Source: Vandiemenella viatica (lineage: Eukaryota > Arthropoda > Insecta > Orthoptera > Morabidae). Taken from it: a DNA stretch of 64,000 bases. The position numbers and the translations under genes were made by a program. Each line of letters begins with the position of its first letter. Position 1 is the first letter of the stretch. The DNA is taken from the NCBI GenBank assembly GCA_031002005.1, contig CM061919.1, positions 170,421,121 to 170,485,120 on the forward strand. Direction: 5' to 3'. Under the pieces are notes generated by a model. It had not been told where the DNA came from, made no database searches, and worked only from the letters and a program-made list of their open reading frames with translations. This document shows positions 1-11,688 of this stretch, piece by piece.

Positions 1-130
1 AAAGAATTTAAAGTTAAAATTTGTAGAGGGCAAATGTTGGTGGGTGCAGGAAAGGTGGAAGATGAATGTTTAGGGAAATTGCCTCCGGAGCGTATACTCC
101 ACTACAATTTAATTAAATTAAAAAATTAAA
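1..130 (+). mobile_element. LINE family A, 3' end (copy A1)
   Basis: The window opens inside the last codons and 3' tail of a CR1/Jockey-type non-LTR retrotransposon. The frame reads EFKVKICRGQMLVG and is followed by a short tail ending in an A/T-rich run. The same end occurs at 19915-20010, 37485-37600 and, inverted, 37724-37830, which defines the family. Only the tail is visible here; the rest lies to the left of the window. Confidence 0.85.
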
Positions 131-765
131 TTTTTTTGTATGATTTACTCGCTACAAGGTTTATTATCTTTTTACTAATCATTATCCAGAATATCTCAAA
201 GTGAATAAAATATTAATTTTAGCAAAATTACACTGAAACCAAATATTACATGTGCAGATCTTATGTTCAGTCTTTATATAGCTGTTTAATTGGATTTATA
301 ACTTGAATTTACTGTTTAAACTTGACTTATTGCCAGAATGAACTATGTAAATGACTTTAAAGCCGATATATCATGTTGTTCAACTGAGCCCACTGTTCTA
401 TAAACAAATTTCGTCATGCAGTTTGCGAAATTCTAGTTTAGCTTACATATGGCTGATACACATCGGCTAATACCACACATAACCCGACAATTTGCACTGT
501 ATTACTTTTGATCTACCTGTATTATCAGCTTCGTGTACACTTTTTCTTGAATAGTAATGCCTAAGAAATGCGTAAATCACGTTTTCATCCCAAAATAACA
601 GTTTTTTCTAAAGACTGTACTTTGAACAGCAGCCTGCAATTCTGTTATTACAACATTCCTCCACGTTGCTATTGAAGTCATAATACTGGGGTAATCAGCC
701 ACAAAACTTGAAAAAAAAAAAAAGCAATAATACACTCTGGATCATTATTCTCAAGCAATCATTAT
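131..765. other. Unassigned AT-rich DNA
   Basis: No credible reading frame or recognisable repeat boundary is visible. A short A run lies near 710-722. The last part (from about 660) may already belong to the hairpin repeat that follows. Confidence 0.4.
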
Positions 766-868
766 AATGTAATACACTCTGGACCAGTATGACACCGTTA
801 GAACTACTTCAGAAAGTATTTCTAGTTGCATCCTGCATTTGGCACTGCAGTATTATGGCTTCAATTCC
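766..868 (+). repeat. Hairpin-forming repeat family H, copy 1
   Basis: It shares the block 'ctggaccagtatgacac', the loop 'ttcagaaagtatttcta' and a trailing 'actgcagtattatg' with copies near 9583-9680 and 16185-16285. The left arm (791-800) is kept but the right arm (from 822) has decayed, so this copy no longer pairs well. It is probably a small non-autonomous DNA element. Confidence 0.6.
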
Positions 869-947
869 TCCCCTGTCACAATTTGGATTAGAGGTAACGG
901 GTTTGACTGAATGTGACAATACCAGGCAATTGTTTTTATTTTGCTAC

Positions 948-1300
948 TAGCCGAGTTCCCGGCGTTGCCCGGTTTAGTTGATGTTGATTTACCCATAAAC
1001 TGTTTTTATTCATGCAATGAGTAACATGTTCCAAGTTTCATACAATTTGGGCCACCAATTTCCGGAATTAAAGCATACCTAGATTCATCCCCACCTTACC
1101 AAGAAAGAAGTGGGTTCAATTTGATTTATCCGTACACTATTTTTATTCGTCTGAACAGATTCATACTTACCAAGTTTCACTGATTTCGTACCTGCCATTT
1201 CTGGTACTAAACTAACTGGTGATTTAACAGCACACTTCCAAGAATGGGGTGGTTTGGATGCTTTGATACGGAATGTCAGTTTCATTTTAGTCCAGGTTGC
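948..1300. repeat. Fragment with the 'tagccgagttcccggcgttgc' signature
   Basis: The motif 'cccggcgttgcccgg' starting near 957 is a common interspersed-repeat signature in arthropod genomes, in my experience usually linked to RTE-type 3' regions. Two similar sub-blocks follow (about 970-1060 and 1120-1200, both with 'tttttattc' then 'ccaagtttca'), so the unit is internally repeated. Family assignment is tentative. Confidence 0.45.
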
Positions 1301-1559
1301 ATTTCAACCTAATTACATTTGCCAATGTTACTGCTCGAAAATCGAAACATTACGCACATTATTACATATGACATACATAAAAATGTATCTGGAATGTATC
1401 TGTTTATTCCGGAATTATGCAAAAAATACATATTTTGAATGGATTTTCAGAATTTGAAAGTTTGGGTTCAAAATTAAAATTTTATGTATATCTAAAGCTG
1501 TTACGACACATTTACTTTAAGAATAATCAAGCATTATCTGAAAACTGCTGAATCAATTT

Positions 1560-2035
1560 TGAACGAGTTTTTGCAGCGTCAAACATTAGATGTGTCTGAT
1601 TGTGCTGGCTCATCTGCTGCTGGAGTTAAAAATTTCTCATTATGTTACTTTATCTTGTACTGTAGCTCAAAATTGTATTCACAGTTGTATATCAGTTATT
1701 CAGAAATAAGCGAGAAATTTAAAAAAATTCTTTACTTTCGATTTATTTCAGGGATTTACATACTATGGCACCATGGTTATCACAGAAACTGCATTACGAA
1801 ACAACGCAATAAATTATGAAATGAAGAAAAGCTGCTTTGTTTTCCTAAACTGTTTTTAATTGCAGCACTAAAGGATTAATACAACATTCTATTTCTATTA
1901 AAAGCAATCAGCCTATGCATTCATTATTATGAACACAATGAGTCTACTTTCAGCTCCAAACGCCAAACATTTTTGTCTGACATTCGATATACCGAGAACA
2001 TAAACAGATTACAATACGACTGAAAGCTAGATTAT
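1560..2035 (+). repeat. Repeat family T, diverged single copy
   Basis: Parts of this stretch ('gcactaaaggattaatacaa', 'gacattcgatataccgagaa', 'tcagctccaaacgcc') recur in the tandem unit at 5330-6910. No coding sequence can be supported; the short open frame at 1559-1819 has no recognisable content. Confidence 0.5.
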
Positions 2036-2084
2036 GTCAGAAAGTAAGGACAAATTTAATGTTGAGCTCCGGCCCAAGAGGTAT

Positions 2085-2205
2085 GCGTCACATCGTGAGT
2101 ATTTTGCTTGTGAAACCATGTAAAATCGAAAAATGGATGGCCGGACAGGGATTTGAATACAGGTGATCTCGAGTTCAAGGCTTGAGCGCTACCGTTCAAC
2201 CATCA
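2085..2205 (-). repeat. tRNA-derived SINE, minus strand (S1)
   Basis: On the minus strand an A-box-like block (complement of 2184-2202, reading TGGTTGAACGGTAGCGCTC) is followed by a B-box-like block (complement of 2148-2160, GTATTCAAATCCC). The spacing is that of a tRNA head. There is no folded acceptor stem, so this is a SINE head rather than a tRNA gene. A tRNA-unrelated body follows towards 2040. Confidence 0.65.
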
Positions 2206-2939
2206 AGCTCGCTTTACAGTTTAATTGCGATAGAGCACAACGCCCCTGTAGCAATTTCTGCACACACCCTTTTTCGCCTAACAGAGTATTTTTGACGTTT
2301 AAGTTTTTGTATCTCAGAAATGTTGCATTTAAACTTTCTTCTCAAGGAAACAAAATTCCATGTCAATTTAGTACTATAACAGTATTCGTCTTGTAAGGAA
2401 CAAGACCGATACCGGGGTTGTAGTATCGCCTAAGTGCCTTAACTTACACTCTTGTCGACTAACAGTTCTCTTAAAAACTCGGTAAATAATTTGGATTTGA
2501 CCATGTAGCCAAGGTAACTCAACTGAATGCTCAGGTCGCCACTATATTCGTTACCCACGAATATAGAAAAGGGTTCTATGCTAACAACTGAAGCACACAA
2601 AGTCACTTTTAGAAAACTTCAAGGTTTTATTCTTCAAAATCAAAAGTTCAAAATTGCATTTACAGTTGAGCAGGCATATCGAACACTCGTTCCACAAGTT
2701 TGCAGATTGTGAAGAGAAACTACCGACCGACCCCTTTGCAATGTTTACAAGTTCATGGTGAGTAAACAGAGCCACGCCCCAATCATGATGGCCGAACCCG
2801 GTAGTGCCAACTGAAGAACTGAGCTACCAACATAAGTCGGAGTTGCCAACCTACCAACGCACACACGCTTAAACCATCTTAGTAGCACGACTTCAAACCC
2901 GGAAAAGACAAAAGACCCCGTCTTCACCACGCGCCCTGA

Positions 2940-2946
2940 TTTTATA
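2940..2946 (-). promoter_or_regulatory. TATA box of LTR copy 1
   Basis: The minus strand reads GTATAAAATCAGGGCGCG here. The other LTR copy has CAGTATAAATGTGCGG at the equivalent place (44739-44745), so the box is conserved between copies that have otherwise diverged widely. Confidence 0.55.
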
Positions 2947-3851
2947 CCTTCGCTGACGTCAGAGCCAGAACGCGACTTTCTGCTCACACATAGACGATTT
3001 AGATCTGAAATATCTCAGTAACTAAACGGTTATCCAAAACTTTAAGTGTGGCAGAGTTTCTACATATTTAATTGTGAAATAATGGATATTTAGTGAATAA
3101 TTTTAAGCAACTGGTTTAAAAGTTTTAAGTGTAGGAGTGAACTATTTCTCTACTCTGGGGAAGTACTATTGTGCTGGAAATTTCTACTTTTCGTCATTTT
3201 ATTAACGCCACGATTTATGCAAACTATTTTATTATCACTGTGTTCTACAAAAATTCCCGAGTTTATTGGTGTAACTTTTATTAAAATTGGTGCAGGGAAA
3301 GTTTAACTGCGACGTAACCAAAGTGTGATTTCAGTTTTAATCTTATAATTTTATTTCTATTAGTTTTATCGCAAATCTAAAATTACCATGAGATTCTCTG
3401 AATTAGATCACGTATTCTGAAAGTTGTCTCATCTCTGTATCTACTTTAGATCGGTCGAAATTAATTTCTAAATTGACCTCATGGTCGTGATGAAAAATAA
3501 ATTTTAAGGTCTTTATAAAATCGGTTCTATTGACTGGAATTACTTGAAATAATTATATGTTATATTAGATTTTTAGGTCTTCCCGGAAATCTACTTTTTA
3601 TTCCAAATGTTCTCTAGGATTTTGAGATAAAAATTATTAAAAGTGGAGTGCAACTGACGAAGTATTAAAAAATTGATTTAAGTTATTTAAACGTTCTGAA
3701 ACTACGAAATTTTAGTGAATTTATCTTTTAATCGCATGATTACTTCCCTACAATTACTTTATTTTATTCAAAAGTATGTGAAAACAGTGAAATGCCAAAT
3801 ATTAGAAATTTCTTGTGCACTGAACTGGATTATTATGGATTATCATATTAA

Positions 3852-4816
3852 CCCGTAACCAGTATGGTCCATAAGTTGTTCCATAACCGGTAAGGTGGGG
3901 TCACCATGACCCCAATATTTGTTATTCAAAATGTCAGTGTTAATGTTCAATTAAAATCAAAACAATTTTTTTTTGCAATCACACATCATATCTGAAGGTA
4001 TCTAAATGGGATTGAGCACAATAAATGTAAATTTGGATTTTATAAAAAAGTATATTTAAGAAAACGGAAAACTGTAAAAATGAAGATTACAAAATATTAA
4101 ACATTGAAATTCAGACATAAGTACATAAAAAATCTTAAAAATTGAGGTTGATTTATATTTTTTACTATACAACGAACATAAAAAATTGGACAAAAGATAA
4201 TTTTAAAAAAATTGTACACAAATCACAACCACTCTTACAGGCAGTCTTCACAGACTCACGGCACAATCCATGCATATTGGTGTACTGCAATGAGCACAGT
4301 AAACCTTTGTTTTTTTATCCTTGCTCCTTGGGCACTCCCACACCTTATTCTTTTACCAGGTACAGCTGAAGGCTTTGGTATTTGGTAATTTACCAACCTA
4401 GCAATCGATTGTCTAAGTTCACGCGGTATGTGCATGTTTGTTACCCTCCTCTGAAGTTGTGGATCAACCAGCTGCCTCGCCAAATTTTTAATAAAATCAA
4501 ACCTGGATAGTTGTCCGTTTTCCGGCATTGATGAATGTCGTTGTGAATATGCCATTTTTGACTGAAAAAATATAAATTAATTTTATTAAAAAAGTTTCAC
4601 TAACGGTATGGTGGGGTCACACGGACCCCACACTCCGATAATTGTTGAATAAAACTCATAAATCACTTACCGCAAGACAACCACTTCGGTCAACAGCTCA
4701 GAAGCTACTGCCTGAAAGGTACTGGGAATCACAGCTCCTACAAGCGTCGGGTATGGGAATTACAGAATAAACAAAACTGGCTGGGGCTCCCAGGACCCCA
4801 CCTTACTGGTTACGGG
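3852..4816 (-). mobile_element. piggyBac-family element, internally deleted
   Basis: The element is bounded by TTAA on both sides (3848-3851 and 4817-4820), the hallmark piggyBac target. Terminal inverted repeats begin CCCGTAACCAGT at the left, mirrored by ACTGGTTACGGG at the right. A second subterminal pair sits inside (near 3884-3917 'aaccggtaaggtggggtcac' and 4602-4627 'taacggtatggtggggtcac'). At 965 bp it is much shorter than an autonomous element. It keeps only the 3' end of the transposase gene on the minus strand, so it is a non-autonomous deletion derivative. It interrupts LTR copy 1 and is therefore younger than it. Confidence 0.9.
4254..4555 (-). pseudogene. piggyBac transposase C-terminal fragment, frameshifted
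   Basis: The minus-strand frame from 4555 contains the late-transposase motif NMHIPRELRQSIARLV. It then shifts: the next part of the protein, the cysteine-rich zinc-binding tail, appears in a different frame between about 4370 and 4254 (C-P-x6-KK-x-K-x-YC-x2-C, then PICMDC). These cysteine pairs are typical of the C-terminal domain of piggyBac transposases, which helps bind the transposon end. The DDD catalytic core is absent, so the fragment cannot encode an active enzyme. The ATG at 4555 is simply the first in the remaining frame and need not be a true start. Confidence 0.85.
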
Positions 4817-5329
4817 TTAAAGGTTAGTAAAAGGTGTTAATATCATTACAGAAAATTGATTTAGTTGGTTTATTTACTATTAAGTTGCTTTCTTGCTCGT
4901 TAATCGGTTTAAAATGTCAAAATACTTCCAAAGTAGAAATTCCTAAGTCCAAGGTAATATTATTACTGATTATTTAATTTTCAGTTGATTAAAAGTTTGT
5001 TTATTATAATACAAAGTTTATATCCGGCCTTTAACACCTACTGACAGTCTTTCCTGCATTCAAATTGGTTTATAAACTGCAAAGTTAACCTATATCAAAA
5101 ACTATTATTTGAAACTGAACTTGAGAGATTTAAGCTATTCCCTCCCAAACTGATGTTTTCTTTTTGTTATCAAAGGTTTATTTAGAGCATTTATTTAATT
5201 ATGGGTGTCTTTATTATTCCTAAAGGGTTTTATTTAGTGTGTTTGGTTACGGTATCTCTATGCTATACAAAGCTTCACTCCCATAACCTAAACATGAACT
5301 GAAAACTATCTTTTACTACAGAATAAGCT

Positions 5330-6910
5330 TTACCCCTGATGCCTAAAGGTGAGAGGCTAGAATTTACTAAAATTCTAAGATGCTTACAGTCTAACCAGAA
5401 AACCTTTCAGCTGTGGCGTTGCAATTTGGTGATGTATTCTTATGTAACACCTCAAGACAAATCAAATCTGAAGATTTTATATATATATATACCCTTTACC
5501 CTTCTCGTTAAACCAGATGATGTATTCTTATCTAACTTGATGAGACACATTGAAAGTGAAATGTAAAATATTGTTTTGTCCTTGGGATATTGTATCTCTA
5601 AATTGAGGTTGACAGTTTGAAACGCAACCTGGACCAGAAAAAAATCAAAATCACAAGGTACTACACGCTGGACATGTACAATGGGAGTTTTGTTTTCTTT
5701 CTAGCGTTTGTGGTCAAATTGAGAAGAAAATCTTTGTCAAAAGGATAAAATCTATACCTATAAATAAGCGAGATGTGTATTTATTTACTATATATCTGTC
5801 TCATTGAGTTACATAAGAATTCATCATCACATTGCAGCGCAACGGTTGATGTAAAAACCGCAAGGTACTACACGCTACATCAGAAACACGCGCGTATAGC
5901 GCAGAATTGCAGCTTAATATATATTAAAAAAAAATCAGCATATACAGGTATACCAAAAATTGTTCAGTTGTCCTAAGCCGTTATTATTCTCAACACTAAA
6001 GGTTTAATACATACTTCTAATGATATAAAACTATCAGCGTACGTATTAATTACAACGTTGCAATTCCGTGAGGGTTCCTGTGTAATACCACAAGACAAAT
6101 GAAAATTTAAGAATTTTTTTATATATCTCGATTACACGTCTCGTTAAATGTTATCTCACAGCTGACATGGTTAGATTGAAATGCGGCCTGGACGTGAAAA
6201 AAAATTCGAATAAGCCAAATCGACGATGTATTCTTATCCAACTTGACGAGACACATTGAAAGAGAGTAGTAAAATATTGGGTTATCTTGCTTTGTTCTTG
6301 AATCTCTAAACTGAGATGGTTAGTTTGAAACGCAACCTGGGCCAGAAAAAGTTCGACAGAGTGACAAGGCACTACACGCTGGATAAGTACAAAGGGTGTT
6401 TTGATTTCTTTCTAGCGGTTGTGGTCAAGTAGAACATAGTTTGAAGCAAAAGAAAATTGTCATGAAAAAGGGAAAAAAACTACTTATAAATAATTTTTGA
6501 CATTCGATATCTCGAGAACTAAGTGAGATACGTAATTTGTTTTTACTATCTGTCTCTCACCCACACTTCCGTTGATGTTAAAAACCATTGCATTACTAAA
6601 CAACGAATGAATGAAACCTAGATTACGTGAGAAACACACGCGTATAGCTTATAATTGCAACCTAATACCAAAAAATGTTCAGTTGCCCTAAGCCGTTATT
6701 ATTTTCAGCACTAAAGTTTTAATACAAACTTATAATGATAAAAAAACACGTATTAATTACTGCGAACGGAATGAATCTATCAGCACCAAACACCTGATGC
6801 CGTTATTATTCCTAATACTAAAGGTTGAATACAAACTTTAAAAAAAACATCAGCGTACGAATTAATTACATACATCAAATGAAATGAATCTATCAGCTCC
6901 AATCGCCTGA
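5330..6910 (+). repeat. Tandem duplication, about 715-bp unit (family T)
   Basis: Two successive units are visible. The block 'gatgtattctta' followed by 'acttgatgagacacattgaaag' at about 5518 recurs at about 6225. 'cgcaacctggaccag' (5621) recurs at 6334. 'gttcagttgtcctaagccgt' (5961) recurs at 6677, so the offset is about 705-717 bp. A shorter third partial copy of the end ('gccgttattattc') starts near 6802. No coding capacity is evident. The two units differ at many positions, so the duplication is old. Confidence 0.75.
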
Positions 6911-7164
6911 AATTTTAGCTAGCCTATACAGATTCAGTCTTTTATGCAAATATGGAAAATCCAATACTAAAAAACACAATCAATAGTAAAAAAAAAAAAA
7001 TGAAATCTACTTTACTCCTGTCCTACTTCGTTAAAACCATCAGTTAAACGTTGGTTAATGTGAATAACTGAATCCAAACTTAAACGGCAGAGATATTTTA
7101 GTATTAGTTTTACCTGTATGATTCAACTTAATTTATCCAGAAAATTATCGCAAATAATAGCTCC

Positions 7165-7920
7165 TATTGTTAACAGAACACTAATAACATTGGTTTTGTT
7201 ATGAGGACATGTTGCGAAATCCATTCCACTGATGCACTTAGAATAATATATCTCTCCATTGTAAGATCAACATTAGCATATTCATCAGTAATTTGGTCAC
7301 CTTACATGCTATCTCAAACCAAAAGAATAGAAACTGTTCAGCATAATTTTTTTAGATACATGGCATTTAGAATGGGTTTTCCAGACCCATTTCATGATCA
7401 TAAATACACCCAAATTGCATCCATCTTAAGAATACCATCTCTGCAATCATTTCGTGAACTAAATGATCTCAAATTTTTGTTAAATTTGTGCAATGGTAAT
7501 ATTTATTATTCAGAATTGCTAGGTAGTTTAAGATTCAACGTTCCCCAAAGAATTACTTGTCAATCAACAACATTTTCCCTATTGAAATATAAACATTTGT
7601 ATACAGAAAATAATCCCCTAACAAGAATGTGCAAGCTTGCTAACTGTCATAATAGGGTTAAACTTGGAACAACGTCATTCAACCAAGACAGTTTGTTACG
7701 CTCTTTTGTATTAAGATATGAATGAACAAGTAACAGTAAATTTAAATTTGTTTTTGACTTGGTAGTTTCAGTATATTGTAAAAATTTTATTATTCTAGTA
7801 ATAGTAGACTATAAGCCATTTTTTTATTGTTTTGTATGATATTTAAAGCATTGTATACCAGCCATTGTGAAATTTTAAAGTTGTACAAATGGACCCAAAG
7901 TCCGTAAACAAGTAAATAAA
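7165..7920 (+). pseudogene. Non-LTR retrotransposon, C-terminal end of reverse transcriptase and 3' UTR
   Basis: An uninterrupted frame from about 7174 to 7725 begins with NIGFVMRTCC and continues YLSIVRSTLAYSSVIWSPY, the segment after the RT palm in Jockey-superfamily LINEs (typically 'LVRS.LEY.S.VWSP'). The following VQHNFFRYMAFRMGF and a final SLLRSFVLRYE complete a normal C-terminus. The RT catalytic core is missing, so the copy is 5'-truncated. The 3' UTR runs to about 7920 and ends in 'aagtaaataaatatc', a short A-rich tail. The frame is intact over 180 codons, which suggests a relatively recent insertion. This family is distinct from LINE A. Confidence 0.75.
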
Positions 7921-8620
7921 TATCAGAGACAAATACTAAAGCTAATGGTCAAAGACATTGCCAGAAATCGGGGGCAAAGAAAATCTCTACTGATTTTTCG
8001 TTCTCAATTCCTCGCATTCAACATGGCCATCGACGGTGTTTAAAAACTAAACACCCCGTATTAAAGGAAATAATATTTCAAGTTTTGTTCAGTGTGGAGT
8101 ATGAAAAAATGGTTATTATTGTAAATTGTTCATTAAAGGCTATGGTCAGAGATATTGTATTGTAGTTGTGTGTTTAGTGCGAAGTATGCGATATCTAGTG
8201 ATTCCTCCTGTGGAATTTCTCAACATACGTTCAGAATTTCATTTAATGCTCCTACATTATTTAACGTTGAAACATAAGACATACCAGACAAATTAATTAA
8301 GATTCTAAGCTTTAAAATGGCGAAAACCCCATCGAAATCTGCTCCGTAGATTCCGAGTTTTTATACGACAAATATTTCCGGTTTTCGTTTTATAGATATA
8401 GATTGTCAGTAGGTTTATGATTTTATTATTGGGAAAATATCTGGACCTTCCCGGAATTATTTTTTTTTGGGGGGGGGGGGAGGGATTCTACTGGATACCA
8501 CTATTTCTCTACAATAACATTCACTAATGATATCCTAATACTGCTGTTGTCAATCACAAGACATTATTTTTGGCAGTAGTAAAATAAGAACGAGGTAAGA
8601 AGGAATTGTACTATTCGTTT
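7921..8620. other. Mostly unassigned; RTE-like tail near 8320-8405
   Basis: Positions 8320-8405 ('ccccatcgaaatctgctccg' to 'ttatagatatagattg') resemble the end of RTE-type 3' regions. A T/G homopolymer run lies at 8460-8482. The rest shows no recognisable content. Confidence 0.35.
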
Positions 8621-8859
8621 GAAATCCGTCACACATGTTCCTCAGGTCATACCTTTTGAAAAAAAGTGTACACGAAAGCGAAATGAAACGTACCACAGAC
8701 GTGGTGACACATGGAATTTATCAAACAATGCAACTTTAACAGTAGTGACCGCCATTTCCATTCAAGTTGTTCACGCCAAAGATAGTATCTACACTCTATT
8801 GTAATTAATGTAAATCGCTGACACACTTTTGAGATAACAGACCATCTGGACCAGACTGA

Positions 8860-9690
8860 AGAAATACGGGGATCACTGGAGATTGCGATTCCGCCAAGAG
8901 TTGTTGTCATAATACTGAAGTCGTCAAACACAAGACGCCACTACAAATTCTTTCCGAAGTACATTTAATGGTTTCATGCTGGTCCAGGCTGTATTACAAC
9001 CTAATTTCTGCTTGAAAATAATGGTACAGGCTGTATTATAATGGAATTACTGGTTGAAAATAAAACGTCTTGTGACTGACTACAGCAGTATTCCAACGAT
9101 ATTACTGACTGTTGTTGTAGTGGAATCGCGATCTCCAATAGACCGAAATACATAAATTGTTACAGCAAAGAATTTAGTTTTCATTAATGAATAAAGGTCA
9201 CCTGATTTTTTTTTTGGCAGCAAAATGGCATGGTGGTTAGGTTGTAATACATCTTGGACCAGAGTGAAAAAAAAAAAACACGTACTTTGTTACAACAGTA
9301 TTAGATGTAAGGCATTAGTTTTAGATTCGTTGCTGTAGATTACAGATACTATTTTTGGCCAGAACAATTTCATTGCAAATGGCAGTTTTTTTTTACGACT
9401 GAAATGCATGGTTTTGTAACTTTCGTGAGGCACCACGCCTAAGGTATCTTTCATTTCGCTTTTTCTTAAAAAGTATGACCGCAGGAACATGTGTCACAAA
9501 TTTCAAGCGAATAGCGTAGCACCTTCTTACCTCGTTCATATTTTACAGTCACCCAGCTTGGTCCATTATTTTGCAGCAGAAATTCAGTTGTAACACACCT
9601 GGAACAGCAAGACACCACTAAATGCACTTCAGAAGTATTTCTAGTGGTGTCTTGCGTTTGACTACTGCGGTATAATGATGCCAATTCTTT
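8860..9690 (+). repeat. Cluster of repeat family H, with a 13-bp perfect hairpin
   Basis: Several pieces of family H lie together: 'gattgcgattccgcc' (8881) with 'gttgttgtcataatactg', 'gctggtccaggctgtattac' (8980), its near-repeat at 9016, an inverted piece near 9107-9137, 'ggttgtaatacatcttggaccag' (9240), and a copy at 9583-9680. In the last copy CAAGACACCACTA (9608-9620) pairs perfectly with TAGTGGTGTCTTG (9642-9654) around a 21-nt loop. No protein is encoded. This fits a family of small palindromic DNA elements. Confidence 0.6.
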
Positions 9691-11392
9691 GCAAAATTGT
9701 GATAGCCCGTAATCCTTTTTTTTAAAAAAACTGTTGGTATTACCAGTTCAAATTGAGGACAATGATTCCAATCTGTCTCATATTATTACTTTTCAAATTT
9801 TTATCATTGCAAAAATTTCCAATTCTTTCTTGCAGATTATTTAAGTATTTTTTGGTGGTTCCATACCATATTTTTCAATAGAAGAATAGGATCAATTTGA
9901 GATCACAATAAAAATTTATATAAGGTAGTGTAATACAACAGGCATAATGCCTTTAATGTAATTTTATTTAATGTAATAGAACTTACAGATATGCATAAGT
10001 TGGTTATATAAGCTCTCTGAAGTTAGAGGCATTGTAGGATTATCGCTGATGAGTGATGGCGTGTGGATGGAATTGAGATGTTGATCGGCAAACAACGAAG
10101 AACTGTTAGGTTAAATGTATGGTAGTTATTTACTGGTTTCCTACCTTTAAAAATATAGGAACCTGCAATCTTCAGATAAGAACATTAGTTTAAGAGTCTG
10201 GTAGTTTGCTTCTGTTGTGAAGAATAGATTTGACGAGGAGATAATAAAGTTGTAAATGTGCCATAATTTCTTGTGTACAGCTGAAAACTTTGCACGTCAT
10301 TATCTATACTAATGAAACTAACCAGACTGGCGGCTGTGATCTAGGTTAATTTGGAATCTTCATCCCTTTTGAAAGTAACTCTATAAGTAAACATCTTCTT
10401 CAATACTTAACTAGACAGTGATCCAGACAAGGAAAATAATTTAAAATAGCTACAGTAGGCGTAATTATTTTGAAAAAAATACTGCAGGTAGGCCTAGTTT
10501 GACCCTTTCCAAGAAAAACATTTGTTTCTGTGGCAAATCTGTTAGTTACATTTAAGAAAAGCAACATATCTTTGAAACCTATTACGCTTCTATATCAATA
10601 TCAAAAACCTCAATACAATCAGTTTTTAAGTCAGTTACCTTAGATTCATCAAATAGATTTCTCAAATACATGTACTTCAAAACCTTTCCATGCACCATTA
10701 TTAATGAGCTCTAAAATATGAGATTATCCACAGAGTTGCACAAATATTTACATTTTATGCCTTCTGCTATCATTTTACCCTTCTTCATATAATCGTAAAA
10801 AGCATATATTCTTTATCTTGCCGCATACTTCTTAAATATTCCTCAACTCAACAAGTCCACCCCAAAGATTTTAACATTATTTACCACCATTACTTCTATG
10901 GCTAACTCTGTCCAACTCCTTAGAAACATACTATCAAATTAGCTGTTCATTTAATCTGAATTAATAATTTACTAAGATTCACAGCTTCAGACTGTTACAA
11001 ATGTATGACAAAAATTTATAGCCACCTCTTTTCCTAGCAGATTAGTCTAAAATACTTGGACACAATTCTATTCCTCAATGGTGTCATCACATATCTACCT
11101 GTTGAATGCAGCTCAAACTATCCTGTCATGACCAGTCAGATTTTTTTTATTATTACTATTTTTTACATGTATTCTAGTCACCAAACATTTGATACTATTA
11201 ATATGATTCATTTGAGACTATCAAGATTTAAATCAAGTAAAGCAGAAATACCCTTTATTCTATTCACCCCCTTTCGCCTCTGAGATGTCACTAGTTACAT
11301 GTACTTCTATACATCGTTAATGATGTATCTGTTGCGAAATGTAATAGTGATATAATATTACAATTTACAATCAATATAGGTGTATTACTTAC
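9691..11392. other. Intron 1 of XKR-minus, proximal part; no feature seen
   Basis: The sequence is AT-rich without recognisable repeats or coding frames. It lies immediately downstream of the XKR-minus exon 1 donor (GTAAGT, complement of 11387-11392). The short open frame at 11056-11283 has no family signature. Confidence 0.4.
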
Positions 11393-11688
11393 CAGCGCAT
11401 ACTAAAAGCTGTAGAAATCAAGGCTGGTACGACAATAAAAGCAACAGTTAAGCCGAAATAAGCAAAGTAAATACCATGTCCTTGAATAAAGTAAAAGTAT
11501 GCCAACCAACTGTGAAATCCTACGTCCACAACATAAGTAACGATTGACAACAAAAGACAAACTACGTGATATAGCCCAAACGAATGGTCCATTGCACTGC
11601 TCCGCGTATCAGGTTGAACGTTATTGACATTTTCCTGTTGATTCCCACCACCATCGTTTGCAAACCTCACAACAACACATTCTGCCAT
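11393..11688 (-). CDS. XK-related protein (XKR-minus), first coding exon
   Basis: This exon encodes 98 codons plus two bases of an XK/CED-8-family membrane protein. A polar N-terminus (residues 1-37) is followed by a hydrophobic segment (about 39-67, containing LSIVTYVVDVGFHSWLAYF) and a second one (about 73-94, AYFGLTVAFIVVPALISTAF), ending ...SMRW. The same layout is seen at the N-terminus of XK-related proteins, and XKR-plus exon 1 aligns with it (SIVSHIVDIALDVNLAY, LTVLFILLPALVNTVIS). I chose the ATG at 11688 because it sits in a good context (AAGAAATGG) and gives a normal N-terminus; an in-frame ATG lies upstream at 11793. The exon ends in TG with donor GTAAGT, phase 2, the same position and phase as in XKR-plus. 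Family members act as phospholipid scramblases or apoptosis-linked membrane proteins; which of these applies here is not shown. Later exons were not found. Confidence 0.85.

Larger units (their letters stand above)
2400..5320 (-). mobile_element. Long terminal repeat of an LTR retrotransposon, copy 1 (split by piggyBac)
   Basis: Read on the minus strand, this stretch matches 43540-45310 (+) over its whole length once the piggyBac insert at 3848-4820 is removed. Shared blocks include 'aactcgggaatttttg', 'aaaagtagatttcc', 'gaacgagtgttcgat' and 'ggttatggga'. It carries a TATA box (complement of 2940-2946), a GC-richer stretch downstream of it, and a polyadenylation signal (complement of 2626-2631), the order expected of U3-R-U5. 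Beyond the apparent 3' end, a GGTATCGG block corresponds to TGGTAGCAG in the other copy and may be a primer-binding site. No gag or pol is visible. The exact ends are uncertain. Confidence 0.65.

Noticed and set aside
2085..2205. Possible tRNA gene on the minus strand (A and B boxes)
   Set aside because: No acceptor stem or clear anticodon arm can be folded, and a non-tRNA body follows; treated as a SINE. The same applies to 27780, 29667-29722 and 42818.
2745..2987. 80-codon minus-strand frame
   Set aside because: It lies in the leader region of an LTR just downstream of its TATA box, and the matching part of the second LTR copy does not keep the frame.
1..11388. Exon 2 of XKR-minus
   Set aside because: I looked on the minus strand for the QLxPVLR-type segment with a phase-2 acceptor and found no candidate; intron 1 may extend beyond the window.
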